Of a stretch of 10,608 bases of DNA, positions 1 to 8,500 are shown one piece after another. Origin of the DNA: CAYWMP01 sp964459445 (GTDB lineage: Bacteria; Desulfobacterota; DSM-4660; Desulfatiglandales; HGW-15). The position numbers were made by a program, and so were the translations under genes. Below the pieces are notes generated by a model. That model did no database searches and was not told the origin of the DNA. It was given only the letters and a program-made list of their open reading frames with translations. The stretch is taken from NCBI GenBank assembly GCA_964459445.1, contig CAYWMP010000197.1, positions 1 to 10,608 on the forward strand, given 5' to 3'. Positions within the stretch are counted from its first letter, which is position 1, and every line of letters starts with the position of its first letter.

Positions 1-2
1 TC

Positions 3-194
3 CGAATTCCAGTCGTTACCGTTAACGGAGATCTGTGGCCCATTAACTATGAAGCAAACCGACGTCATATGTTTTCATTCGATGCCATTGTTCTGAAGGA
101 AGCGGACCACTTTTTAATGATGGTTCGTGCAGAAGAATTCAACAGGACATTGGAGAAAGCAATAAAAACGATTTTGCAAAAAAAGGTTAATTGA
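3..194 (+). CDS. Alpha/beta hydrolase, C-terminal fragment (5' end outside window)
   Basis: The frame that begins at base 3 stays open to a TGA at 192-194 and gives 63 residues. It starts RIPVVTVNGDLWPIN and contains KEADHFLMM followed by RAEEFNRTL. In alpha/beta hydrolases the last strand, the catalytic-acid loop (here probably the Asp of NGDLWPIN, residue 10 of the fragment) and the catalytic His (H36, in ADHFLMM) are arranged like this, and the final helix often reads PEEFN..L. Most of the protein, including the nucleophile elbow, lies to the left of the window, so neither substrate nor subfamily can be told. It is the only gene on the plus strand and converges on the flavoprotein gene at 658-2328. 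The fold assignment is fairly secure; any more specific function would be guesswork. Confidence 0.75.
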   Translation, partial: RIPVVTVNGDLWPINYEANRRHMFSFDAIVLKEADHFLMMVRAEEFNRTLEKAIKTILQKKVN

Positions 195-657
195 AATTGC
201 CGTGCAGCCCTTTTGAAGTTCAAGTGTAGGTGATGTGCAGCTCCGAACAAGGGCATGCACCAGATCCCAAAAGCCTGGCGGCTTTTGGTCCTGGTGATGC
301 CTATCGGCGGCGGCTGCAAACCATTGCACCTGAAAGGCTCCGCTTGCGCTCCGCCTATCAAGTGCAATAGAGCCGACTTCAGTGCGGGTCTTTGTGAACA
401 AGCTCACACAGCCCCACATCCTCACGGCTTATCCGCCGCCGTGCTTGCTATAAATCAGGATCTGCGAGTACTCATACGGTAACGATCGATTGCAGTCGCA
501 AATCAAAGGTCCTCCCACCTTTTAAAAACCCCGACTTCATCATCAAATAAGAACACATCTTGAGGGTTGATTCGCGTCCTTTCGCTCGTATCAATAAGAA
601 GTCAAGAACCTCTACTGAGAAACGAACAACAAAAACAGATGCGCCCTTGTTGGTCAA
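195..657. other. Gene-free stretch between convergent genes
   Basis: No frame here gives a recognisable protein. Several open frames overlap each other on both strands, and all are rich in residues typical of non-coding translation. The left two thirds, 252-443, are packed with inverted repeats that are listed separately. The remainder, 480-657, is AT-richer. It holds one weak imperfect hairpin at 567-594 (TTGAT/ATCAA outer arms with mismatches inside) and no clear T-run terminator for either flanking gene. Confidence 0.6.
252..443. repeat. Cluster of four consecutive hairpins (candidate structured RNA or palindromic repeat element)
   Basis: Four inverted repeats follow one another almost without gaps. 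Hairpin 1 (252-301) pairs 252-256 with 297-301, 258-263 with 291-296, and 267-275 with 280-288; the last is a perfect 9-bp CCAAAAGCC/GGCTTTTGG stem around a TGGC loop. Hairpin 2 (323-368) pairs 323-333 with 358-368 (10 of 11 bp) and 335-338 with 353-356. Hairpin 3 (382-417) pairs GTG/CAC, GGG/CCC and TGTGA/TCACA. Hairpin 4 (423-443) pairs CACGGC with GCCGTG. The loop of hairpin 2 also holds a direct repeat of GCTCCGC. None is followed by a T-run on either strand, so these are not ordinary intrinsic terminators. The pairings are seen directly. Whether the element acts as RNA, as a mobile palindromic repeat, or only ends transcription of the upstream hydrolase is unknown. Confidence 0.55.
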
Positions 658-2328
658 TCAGACCAGTTTCCCCAGATCTTTGATTAATGCCTTGTAGGCG
701 TTAAGACCGGCTTCCAGACAGGGTTGATAACCGCCCCCAGTGCCGCCCCAGGCCGAAGCCAAATACAGGCCCTTAAAGGGTGTCGTATTCTTGATCCGGT
801 TCATATAGGCATTGTCCATGGATTGTTCGTAGCCGTAGATGGCCCCTTCCGGATTTTTGGTGAACCGCAGGTTTGTGAGCGGTGTGGCCGCCTCCTTTAC
901 CTCGATCATCGACCGGAGCCCCGGGATAACCCATTTCTCAGCTAAATCGATCATTTCCTCCGTTATCCTTTCCTTTTCCTTCAGGTAATCATTTTTTCGA
1001 CCGGCCAGGTAGTCCCTTTCAAACCGCCTCCAGGGTTCGTATCCGCTGAGTATTAGTATGGAGACTGTGGAGGTCCCGGGCGCCGAATAGCCTCTAAAGG
1101 CATTGTCATAGACGGTCACACCGATGCCTGTCCGCTTGGGATCGCAGGCCAGACAACCTTGGTAGGCAGCCTCGGCGTCATAATGGGGTTCTACGAAGAC
1201 CTCATACCCTTTGACTTTATCGCGGATGTCTCGGTTAAGCCCCAGCCAGACAATAAAGGTAGAAAGCGAAGGTCGGTAGGTTTTGAGTTTATCCAGATAT
1301 TTTTGCGTCTTCTCAGATGCTTGGTTCGATATGGCCTCCGGCGGAAGCATCCGCATGGTCGCAGGCATGCTCGCATTGGATATGACCGCCTTGGCCTCAA
1401 TCGATCGCCCGTCTTTGAGCTTGACACCGGAGACGGTTCCCTGCTTCAGGGTGATGCCCGCAGCCTCTGTTTCAAGCAGGACTCGCCCACCGACCTCCTC
1501 TATGGCGTCCATGAGGGCATAGCTCAAATCCTGAGAGCGTCGTTTCACATAGTGTCCGCCAAAGCGCATGTAAGAGGCAGTGGCGATGGCATAATAGAAC
1601 CCGCTCAACTTAGAGGGCGGCAAGCCATAGTATCCCCAGAAAGAGGATAAGAGGGAGCGCAGCTTTGGATCTTGCACATATCGGTCGAGTACGTCTTTTA
1701 AGGTCTGTTTACGAATGGCCCACATACGCTTATGGGTCAAAGGGAAGCGGATCAGGTCCCACCATGAATCCCGGTTAAAGGGCTTACTCACTTCATCGAG
1801 TATTCCGAGGATTTCATTGAAAAAACCCCTTATCCCTTCAGCTTCATGGGGAAAGATTTGAATCAACTGATCCATGATGGCATCGGGATCTTTTTGGGGC
1901 CAAGTGAGGTCATGCTCGGGTGTGACAATTCGGCAAAGCTCGGGAAGTTCGACCATCTCGACTTTGTCCAGAATCCCAGTTTCTTTAAAGACCTCGCGCA
2001 TGGGTCCCCCGCCCACACCGCTGGTCGCATGGAGTGAGACATCGAAAGTGAATTTACCTCCTGCCCGGTCAAATGTAGTCGCATAACCTCCCGGTCTGTC
2101 GTGCTGTTCGACCAGTGTGACAGGGAATCCCTGTCTTGCCAACACAGCCGAAGCACTAAGCCCTCCCAATCCGCCGCCAATCACGACAACCGGTAGTTTT
2201 TCTTTGGGTTCAATCTTGGCAGCGAGGGCTTTTAGATGGCCCCAATCAAAGGCAAGCGCCCCGCCGGCCGCTGCTGTCAACACCAGAAAGTCGCGACGGG
2301 AAAGGCCTCTAACATGTAGGATTTTCAT
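658..2328 (-). CDS. Tat-exported FAD-dependent oxidoreductase (phytoene desaturase / carotenoid isomerase / retinol saturase superfamily)
   Basis: The product has 556 residues. An N-terminal Tat signal (S10-R11-R12-D13-F14-L15, then a hydrophobic alanine/glycine stretch to about residue 28) implies export of a folded flavoprotein. The dinucleotide-binding beta-alpha-beta motif is VVIGGGLGGLSA from about residue 48. It is followed by an acidic residue at the end of the second strand (LVEQ) and by RPGGYATTF, which is characteristic of CrtI/CrtISO-like enzymes. The C-terminus carries the usual second FAD-contact segment, GLYLASAWGGTGGGYQPCLE. Family members desaturate, isomerise or saturate polyene or other lipid-like substrates; the substrate here is unknown. 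The open frame extends upstream to 2373, but a perfect AGGAGG lies 5 nt before the ATG at 2328, and starting there puts the Tat motif at the normal distance from the N-terminus. The gene is separated from the operon to its right by about 300 nt and a possible terminator, so it is probably transcribed alone. Confidence 0.87.
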   Translation of the reverse strand: MKILHVRGLSRRDFLVLTAAAGGALAFDWGHLKALAAKIEPKEKLPVVVIGGGLGGLSASAVLARQGFPVTLVEQHDRPGGYATTFDRAGGKFTFDVSLHATSGVGGGPMREVFKETGILDKVEMVELPELCRIVTPEHDLTWPQKDPDAIMDQLIQIFPHEAEGIRGFFNEILGILDEVSKPFNRDSWWDLIRFPLTHKRMWAIRKQTLKDVLDRYVQDPKLRSLLSSFWGYYGLPPSKLSGFYYAIATASYMRFGGHYVKRRSQDLSYALMDAIEEVGGRVLLETEAAGITLKQGTVSGVKLKDGRSIEAKAVISNASMPATMRMLPPEAISNQASEKTQKYLDKLKTYRPSLSTFIVWLGLNRDIRDKVKGYEVFVEPHYDAEAAYQGCLACDPKRTGIGVTVYDNAFRGYSAPGTSTVSILILSGYEPWRRFERDYLAGRKNDYLKEKERITEEMIDLAEKWVIPGLRSMIEVKEAATPLTNLRFTKNPEGAIYGYEQSMDNAYMNRIKNTTPFKGLYLASAWGGTGGGYQPCLEAGLNAYKALIKDLGKLV

Positions 2329-2585
2329 GTCTTCCTCCTGTGGTTTTTGTTGAGACTTCTGAACGGAAAGCAATTACTGGAATTTGAGGCCATTCAGATG
2401 AAAAGGCATGATCGCCTATAGTTTATATTAATAGGGTAGAAAGTGCAGACCGTCCATCAAAAGGCGATAAAGCGGAGAAAACGGGGATGAACGGTGAATA
2501 GGTGTGATGAATCGTGACTATATCAATTTATATCTGAAGGACTGCGTTCAGTAAGGACGGAAGATCTCCTTAAAGAGGATTCCTG
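2329..2585 (-). other. Intergenic leader of the flavoprotein gene
   Basis: No gene is seen in this stretch. The most promoter-like part on the minus strand is the AT-rich block TATTAATATAAACTATAG at about 2420-2437, about 90 nt upstream of the start codon. It offers several possible -10 hexamers but no well-spaced -35: the nearest, TTGATG, sits 21 nt from TATTAA. A promoter is likely to be here, but its exact position cannot be fixed. Confidence 0.35.
2334..2339 (-). promoter_or_regulatory. Shine-Dalgarno AGGAGG deciding the flavoprotein start
   Basis: On the minus strand AGGAGG is followed by AAGAC and then ATG at 2328. A perfect anti-SD match at 5-nt spacing selects this start over the upstream in-frame codon at 2373. 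Confidence 0.8.
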
Positions 2586-2637
2586 AAAAAGGCGCCTAAC
2601 CGACCATAGGAGCGGGACAGTTTATCGTCGCGCCCCT
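2586..2637 (-). terminator. Possible intrinsic terminator ending the four-gene operon
   Basis: On the minus strand an 8-bp stem (AGGGGCGC pairing with GCGCCTTT, arms at 2630-2637 and 2588-2595, including two G-U pairs) begins inside the stop codon of the DRTGG gene and runs into TTTTT at 2586-2590. The position and the T-run fit a terminator. The 34-nt loop is longer than usual, so confidence is moderate. Confidence 0.4.
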
Positions 2638-3014
2638 CATTCCCCTTGAATCTCATTTTTTAATTCTGAACATCCGGGCAATCCGGTTCCATATAACCTG
2701 CCACAGGATTCATAGAGAGGAAGCTTCGTAGTAAGAAGGGGAATCCCATTTTCGCGAGCACAATCGATTGTTTCGGCCTGGGGTACTTTCCCTCTTACAA
2801 AGCATATGGCCACCACTTCTGCTATCCTGGCAGTGCGCACGACTTGGAGATTTGTGATACCGGTAAGGAGGAGAGATTGTGACTTGATGAATGCCAGGAC
2901 ATCGCTCATCAGATCAGAACCACAGCACATCTCTATATTCATCCCCATATCACCCCCAACAATCACCTCAGCATCCAGAGCCTGTATTATGTCATCAAGG
3001 GTCATTTTTCCCAT
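2637..3014 (-). CDS. Small DRTGG-domain protein
   Basis: The product is a 125-residue soluble protein beginning MGKMTLDDIIQALDAEVI. The motif CCGSDLMSDVLAF (about residues 30-42), then LLLTGITN.QVVRTA, an FVRGK turn, and IPLLTTKLPLYESCGRLY near the C-terminus match the single-domain DRTGG proteins of anaerobes. This domain is also the regulatory module fused to phosphotransacetylases and found at the N-terminus of HPr kinase. It is thought to bind a small ligand and has no known catalysis of its own. Stand-alone copies often lie beside histidine-kinase-like ATPase genes and hydrogenase genes; here the upstream neighbour is a histidine kinase, but no hydrogenase is seen. The frame is open to a GTG at 3062, 3 nt after the kinase stop, without a Shine-Dalgarno. 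The ATG at 3014 follows AAGG by 8 nt and gives the normal N-terminus. It is the last gene of the operon and is followed by a possible terminator. Confidence 0.78.
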   Translation of the reverse strand: MGKMTLDDIIQALDAEVIVGGDMGMNIEMCCGSDLMSDVLAFIKSQSLLLTGITNLQVVRTARIAEVVAICFVRGKVPQAETIDCARENGIPLLTTKLPLYESCGRLYGTGLPGCSELKNEIQGE

Positions 3015-3065
3015 TGGTAAGCCTTTTTTTTGTGAATTCAGAATCCCCCTCAATCTAATCACTCA

Positions 3066-4760
3066 TCAACTGCCGGCCGCCGGTTGGGTTGATGGAAACC
3101 ACATGTTCACCTCGGTGCCTTCCCCGGGGGTCGAGTTGATCCGGATTTCGGCCTTGTGATCGGCGATGATTCGATGGGCTGTGGTCAAGCCGAGGCCTGA
3201 AGCCTGCGGGTTGGAGCTGAAGAAGGGCTCGAAAACATGGGGCAAATCATCGGATTCAATCCCCACCCCCGTATCTTTTAAGGAAAATCGCACCCGATTG
3301 CCTTCCGGGACTATGGATACCATGAGTTCGCCTCCATCCGGCATGGCTTCCCTCGCGTTGGTAAGGAGGTTGGTAAAGGCCAAGCCCAGCAAATCCTCAT
3401 CGCCCAGGACATCGGGGATTTCCTTTGAAAACTCTTGCTTAAACCGAATGCCCTGGGACGCCGGATCCTCCTGACACTCTTCAAACACATTTTCGGTTAC
3501 GGCCTGCAGGGAAGTGGGTCGAAGTTCCGGATGCGGCAAGCTGGTGTGCCGGTGGATGTCGCCAACCATTCGCTCCAGTCTTTGAACCTCTGATAAAATG
3601 ACCTTCAACCATTCCTGAAAGGGCGCGTCCGGGGCAACCCGTTTCTGGATACGTCTTGCAAACCCCCCTATAGTCATCACAGGATTTCGAACATGATGCG
3701 CCACCCCGGCGGCGAGCTTCACAAGCTCCTCTTCGATTCGTTTACGGTCGGTTATGTCTACGGCAATGGCTCTCAAACCAACCCGTTCGGCGCCCCGGGC
3801 AATGGCGCTGGAGTGAACGAGCACTGGGAAAGTTGTGCCGTTTTTTCTCTTGGCGATGTATTCATTGGCGCCCAATTTTTCACCGTCCAGTATTTGGCTC
3901 ATGTTCTTCCTGACCCTGTCCTGAATTTCAGGATCGAATAACTCAGTAATACTTAAGCCTTTTTCAAGGTCATCCTCGGAATAGCCCAGCGACTCAAACC
4001 CACTGCGATTGAGGAAGGTGAAATTACCCTTTTCATCGGTTTCATAGACCGTTTCAGGGAGCAGATTGGCCAACTCCTGGTATCTTTTCTTGCTTTCTCT
4101 AAGGGCCTTGTCCCGATCAGAGATCTGCCCGGCCATGGCATTGGCCTTTTGTATGATCACATCAACATCGCCCTGCTTAACCGGGGGCAAGACATGGTCA
4201 TAGGATCCATTGGCGATGATTTCAATGCCCCGGGTCAAAGAAGCAAGCGGTTTTGTCAAGAACACCTTGAGCAAGACCACAGTAACCACCACTACGGACA
4301 GAATGACGCAGAGCATGATAATGAAGGTATTCAATAGAGTTTTTCGCTGCATGCCCACCAAATTGCTTTTGGAAAGGGATACTTCAACAAGGCCAATGTG
4401 CTGATCCAAGTGCATGATCGGTTTCGTTGCGGTTATCAAATCCCCATCACCCGATGCGGTTGATTTGTAAAGGGGATCTCCGGATTCGTCCGAAACACGA
4501 AGCCCCACGAGATTGTCGGTTTGTTGATAGGCTTCGGCGACAAATTCTATGGAATTCGTATCTACATTCCAGAGGGGGAGGGCCAAGACGGCGGATAATC
4601 GATCCACCATGTTGATCGCCTGGCTGTTTAGGAGCCGTTCGGCTTTGTTTATTGAAGAAAAGTAATTCAGAAGGCTTATGGAAACCGTAACGACGATAAT
4701 GGTTGCACTAAGGCCGATGGTTAAGTCTCTGGCGATGGTCCGCCTGTTGAATACCTTCAT
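3066..4760 (-). CDS. Membrane sensor histidine kinase (HAMP-PAS-HisKA-HATPase)
   Basis: Residue numbers here count from an upstream in-frame ATG at 4781; subtract 7 for the start chosen. The first span is about 19-41, a periplasmic sensor of about 110 residues follows, and the second span is about 153-175. Then come a HAMP linker to about 225, a PAS domain (about 230-345, ending in DITDRKRIEEEL), and the dimerisation/phosphoacceptor helix with H362 in GVAHHVRNP. The ATPase domain follows, with N475 in NLLTNAREAM, the G1 box DTGVGI (503-508), the F-box EPFFSS and the G2 box SGLGL (528-532). All catalytic boxes are intact. GGAG lies 5 nt before the ATG at 4760, whereas the ATG at 4781 has no Shine-Dalgarno; 4763 is a third option. 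No response regulator is adjacent, so it is an orphan kinase here. It is third in the operon, about 50 nt after the solute-binding protein, which could plausibly present ligand to its sensor (inference). Confidence 0.88.
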   Translation of the reverse strand: MKVFNRRTIARDLTIGLSATIIVVTVSISLLNYFSSINKAERLLNSQAINMVDRLSAVLALPLWNVDTNSIEFVAEAYQQTDNLVGLRVSDESGDPLYKSTASGDGDLITATKPIMHLDQHIGLVEVSLSKSNLVGMQRKTLLNTFIIMLCVILSVVVVTVVLLKVFLTKPLASLTRGIEIIANGSYDHVLPPVKQGDVDVIIQKANAMAGQISDRDKALRESKKRYQELANLLPETVYETDEKGNFTFLNRSGFESLGYSEDDLEKGLSITELFDPEIQDRVRKNMSQILDGEKLGANEYIAKRKNGTTFPVLVHSSAIARGAERVGLRAIAVDITDRKRIEEELVKLAAGVAHHVRNPVMTIGGFARRIQKRVAPDAPFQEWLKVILSEVQRLERMVGDIHRHTSLPHPELRPTSLQAVTENVFEECQEDPASQGIRFKQEFSKEIPDVLGDEDLLGLAFTNLLTNAREAMPDGGELMVSIVPEGNRVRFSLKDTGVGIESDDLPHVFEPFFSSNPQASGLGLTTAHRIIADHKAEIRINSTPGEGTEVNMWFPSTQPAAGS

Positions 4761-4813
4761 CATTTCTCCAACCTCATTCAAATTTTTAGAAGGTTAAATT
4801 TGGCAGGAAAATG

Positions 4814-5581
4814 CTAATCATAGTAACCCCTCATCAAGCCGACAATAAACTTGTACATCCCGACATTTTTGTTTAGTTTCTCCAAACCTCTATTGAACCG
4901 AAGAAGCAATTTCTGATTCCCTATGACCTTTTTAGACAGGATCAAGGAAAATCCCGTTTTGTAAACGGGTTTCGGGTGATGGGTCAACAGCGTCTTCTGA
5001 GAATGCGTCAATAACTTTGACATAAGGGTGTATCCCACATCGGAGACGATAACAAAGGCATCGATTCTCCGCTTTAGTAGTTTCTTGAAACCCAGTTCGT
5101 CCGACACTGCCTTATCTACTTTTATTATTCCTGATTTCTCCGCTTCTTCAAATTCGTCTCCATAGTAATATCCGCTTGTTGCCCCGATTCTTTGTCCTGC
5201 TAAGTCATCGTAGGTTTTCCAATTAAAGAAGGTGTCCCTACGATGGAAAAAGACATTTTCGGCCTCCATGACGGAATCACTAAAGTAAAATCCCTCGGCT
5301 CGTTCTTTTGACCAAGCCCATACAACAGATCCGTCCCAAGCGCCTCTTTGGGCCAGCAAATAGGCCCTTTTCCAGGGGCGGAAACCATATTCCACCCTTA
5401 TGCCTACCTGAGCAAAGGCTTCCGTCACGATATGGGAAGCAAACCCGTAATGCTTCGAATCTTTCGAAAGATAGGGCGGCCATTCCCCACTTGTTAATCG
5501 AACCGTTTCTTCTGCGAAAAGATTCGTCGATAAAAGGAGCAAAAGCAGAAAAGCCCAGAATGAACTCAATAGCTTGTTCAT
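4814..5581 (-). CDS. Periplasmic solute-binding protein, family 3 (orphan, no permease)
   Basis: The product has 255 residues. The signal peptide runs from MNKLL through a leucine-rich core to a cleavage site likely after LFA (residue 23). The mature protein begins ETVRLTSGEWPPYLSKD, where the GEWPPY motif marks the amino-acid-binding (SBP_bac_3) fold. Further family signals are WDGSVVWAWSKERAEGFYFSD (residues 82-102), YDDLAGQRIGATSGYYYG at the hinge to lobe 2, and a C-terminal lobe ending in RFNRGLEKL. The length is normal for the family. No ABC permease or ATPase gene is nearby, so import is not supported; a sensing or accessory role is more likely. The start lies 5 nt after the stop of the large protease gene, and its AAGGA ribosome site overlaps that gene's last codons, so translation is probably coupled. 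Its partner is unknown; the adjacent histidine kinase is a candidate. Confidence 0.83.
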   Translation of the reverse strand: MNKLLSSFWAFLLLLLLSTNLFAEETVRLTSGEWPPYLSKDSKHYGFASHIVTEAFAQVGIRVEYGFRPWKRAYLLAQRGAWDGSVVWAWSKERAEGFYFSDSVMEAENVFFHRRDTFFNWKTYDDLAGQRIGATSGYYYGDEFEEAEKSGIIKVDKAVSDELGFKKLLKRRIDAFVIVSDVGYTLMSKLLTHSQKTLLTHHPKPVYKTGFSLILSKKVIGNQKLLLRFNRGLEKLNKNVGMYKFIVGLMRGYYD

Positions 5582-5586
5582 GAATT

Positions 5587-8500
5587 CTATTCCTTATCGC
5601 GCATCTTCAGTTTTTTCGTCCTTTCCAATGCAAAGGCATATTCCATTCTGTCATCCAAGTACGAACCCAGGGCCTCCTTATAGTGCCCGATAGCCTTCTT
5701 TGCCTTGCCGGATTCTTCCGCCCAAAATCCCAATGATACATGGGCCGTGAGGATATTGGCAGGTCTGTCTCCCGCCAATTCCATCAATGATTGTTCAGTG
5801 CGTTTCCCAAGCATGTGTTCGCTGATGGCACGGTACCAGGGATCTTGTGTATTATCTAAAAAGTCTTTCAAACGGGCTTTCGCTTCAGTCTTTTTACCCA
5901 TATTAGATAGTATCCCGGGTTCAAGAAGGGCCACGCTTAATCGATCCGCACTCTCCCGTCCTTCGATCTGGAGAAATGCCTTTATATAATCCAAACTCTC
6001 ATTCCATGCTTCTTCCATAGCACTATAGTAGGTGAGTCCGACCAAGACCTCGCCTCGTCTATAGTCATTCTCTGCGATCTCTTTTAAGAGTTTCAGTTTC
6101 TCTATGGGTACCAAAGATGGATGTTCAACCCGTGATATAAGGGGAGCAAGCTTAGCGTGACGTTCTCCTTTTTCTTTATAGATTTCTAGAGATTTTTGAG
6201 CAAAATTTTGCATTTCGGCTTGATAATCCGCACGTTCTGTTTCGTCTCCCAGGGAAGCCATCCTTTTCTTTTGAACCTCATGGAGTTGAGCCAACCCAAG
6301 GAAAAAGACCCAGTCTTCCGCGTCCGCCGTCATGCTAGTGTCTTTGAATAGTATTTCAGCTTCTGATAGCTCTCCCCTTTTGGAACGAATAAGACCGCCC
6401 ACAAAATGAAGCCAGCTTGTCTCCTGTTCAGTGTAGCCTTTGGCAAGCGTCCATTTCTCATCAACCTCACCTTCCAGGATGCGAACCAAATGGCCAAGAA
6501 ACTCATCTGAGGATCGCCAATCAAGATTCAACAGGTCCTGTCGATGGGCGCGGCTTATAATCTTGCTATCCATCCAATCGATTATATAAAGCATTAATCT
6601 TGCCCGATTATTCTCCGCATCCATTGACAGCAACTGCTTGAAACGCCTGCGAGCGCTTGATTGATCTCCGGAGCAGAAATGCATCATCCCTGCCGCCATA
6701 ACCAGACTCGGATCAGGACTGCTCTCTAATTCCTTTTCTGCAAGCGACCGGGCTTCGGGCCATTGAGCCTTTAATGCCAACTCGGATATCTTTTTGATCT
6801 TGTCGTCGACGGTTAAATCCAGGACCCCTTTCCATTTCACCTCCCCGCGCTTCAGTTCCAGGAACATGGCAGCGGCTTTGCCGATGGGTTGCACCAGCCC
6901 AATATCTGAAAGGGGCGTCCCAATGGGAATTGGCCCTGAAGCCCAATCCATAACCACACCCGTGGCAATACCGACCACCTTCCCTCTCGTATCGATGAAG
7001 GGTCCGCCGCTGTTTCCCTTATGGAGGGACGTATCAACCTGGAACATATTCTCGAAAGCCCGTCTCACATGTCCCAGGGTTACACTGACATTGACTGTTT
7101 TCTCTTGGATTCGACTCCCTAGAGGAAATCCCAAAGCAATGACAGGTGAGAGTTTCGGTATATCCTGCACGGACGAATCCGAGTCCAGGGGGAGGGGTTG
7201 CAATCCCTCAGGGACTTTTTCGATTTTAAGGACAGCGAAATCATCCTGGAGCGGCGATTTGACGAGATACCAGGTTTTCACGGGCGTCTTGGCGACGCCT
7301 GCGATGGTTAATCGCGGAACACCGTCGGTTCGGAAAGAGTTTGCAAGAGCATAGATGTCTTCGATATCCTTGGTTTCCCCTAAACCCGGAATTCGATTGA
7401 ATGCTGTTTCCCCTTCAAACCATAGGAGCAGTCGATAACCAAAGCGGGGAGATCGATTTTGCTGCCTGAGGCTGTTGACAACCATAGAGAGGTTGCTGTC
7501 ACCCAGCCAGGGACAGGCCACGTGGCGATTGGTCAGTAGGTAACCCGCCTCGTCTACGAGGAATGCCGTACCCTCCGAACTGCCCCGGTAGAGGATGTCC
7601 TTGCCTTCTTTAACCCAATATTCTGCCACAACAAATGCCACTGACGGCGCATATTGGTTGGCGTAATCAATGAGAGTGTCCTTGCTGTCTTTTCCCTTAA
7701 AACCAAAATAATACCATCCCAGTGTCCCTAGGACGGCCAAAGTAACCACCAATATGGAAAGCAAACCAAGCTTCTTTCTGACGCCCTTGACCTCTTTGAC
7801 CTTTACGGGCGCGCCTTCGATCTGGTCTCTTTTGGCCGTTTCAATATCCTTGTCCTGAACTTCCGACAAAACCTTCGTTACCTCTGCCATAGTTTGAGGT
7901 CGCAGGCTCGGGTCTTCCGCAAGCATCACTTTGATGAGCCCCGACACTTTCGGGGGAAGCGGCAGTTCGCCCAGTTTTTCCGAGAAATTTGTGACCTCCG
8001 GATCACCGGACAACAGTTCCACAAAAATCTTACCCAGGGACCATATGTCGCTTCTTTTATCCAGGGGACGTCCGTTTAAGATATCGGGATGGCACTCCAG
8101 AAGTCTTTTCAGCATGGGGCGGGGTCGATCCATGTTGGGATCCAAAAACCTGGACAGCTTGTAGTCAATTTTGACCTCAAGCGCATCTTCGGGTGTTTTG
8201 AGGACCATGATGTCGTCCAGAATGAGATGGGGAATGATATGTCCGATTTGATGAAGCCCGTCCAATATGGAGGCGATTTTATGGAAGAGGTCAAAGGCCT
8301 GACGGTAGTCCTGAAGCCGCCCCGAGGCCAGCAGGGTTCCCCAGCTTTCAACATCAATCCATTCACTGACCCTGTACCAAAAACCGTCGGATGAACGATT
8401 GATTTCGTAATGCTGAACAAAAAAATCTTTAGGAAGCTCCTTGAGTTCCTCCAATTCGCTTTTGAGGCGAGCAGCTATCTCCTCATCGACCCCTGACGCA

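Noticed and set aside
252..301. Hairpin 1 as an ordinary intrinsic terminator of the alpha/beta hydrolase
   Set aside because: The stem is strong, but no T-run follows on the plus strand (TCCTGGTGATG comes next) and none on the minus strand. A role in 3'-end formation is still possible.
195..480. Integron attC site or CRISPR array
   Set aside because: No paired RYYYAAC/GTTRRRY ends, no integrase and no regularly spaced identical repeats are visible.
255..482. Plus-strand open frame of 75 residues, and two minus-strand frames (114-425 and 65-367) over the same bases
   Set aside because: They overlap each other and the hairpin cluster, have no convincing Shine-Dalgarno or recognisable domain, and one runs antisense to the real hydrolase end. 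The openness is a by-product of the palindromic sequence.
472..657. Minus-strand 61-residue frame just after the flavoprotein stop
   Set aside because: It starts with TTG and no ribosome site, and has no recognisable motif. It is probably non-coding.
1159..1650. Plus-strand frame of 163 residues opposite the flavoprotein
   Set aside because: It is a shadow of the FAD oxidoreductase gene, with no ribosome site or domain.
2404..2465. Sigma54 promoter (TGGACGGTCTGCAC) upstream of the flavoprotein
   Set aside because: The GG and GC elements are about 3 nt too close for a -24/-12 promoter.
6794..7354. Long plus-strand frame of 186 residues opposite the protease
   Set aside because: It is antisense to the catalytic protease segment, whose motifs are unmistakable. 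The translation has no family features.
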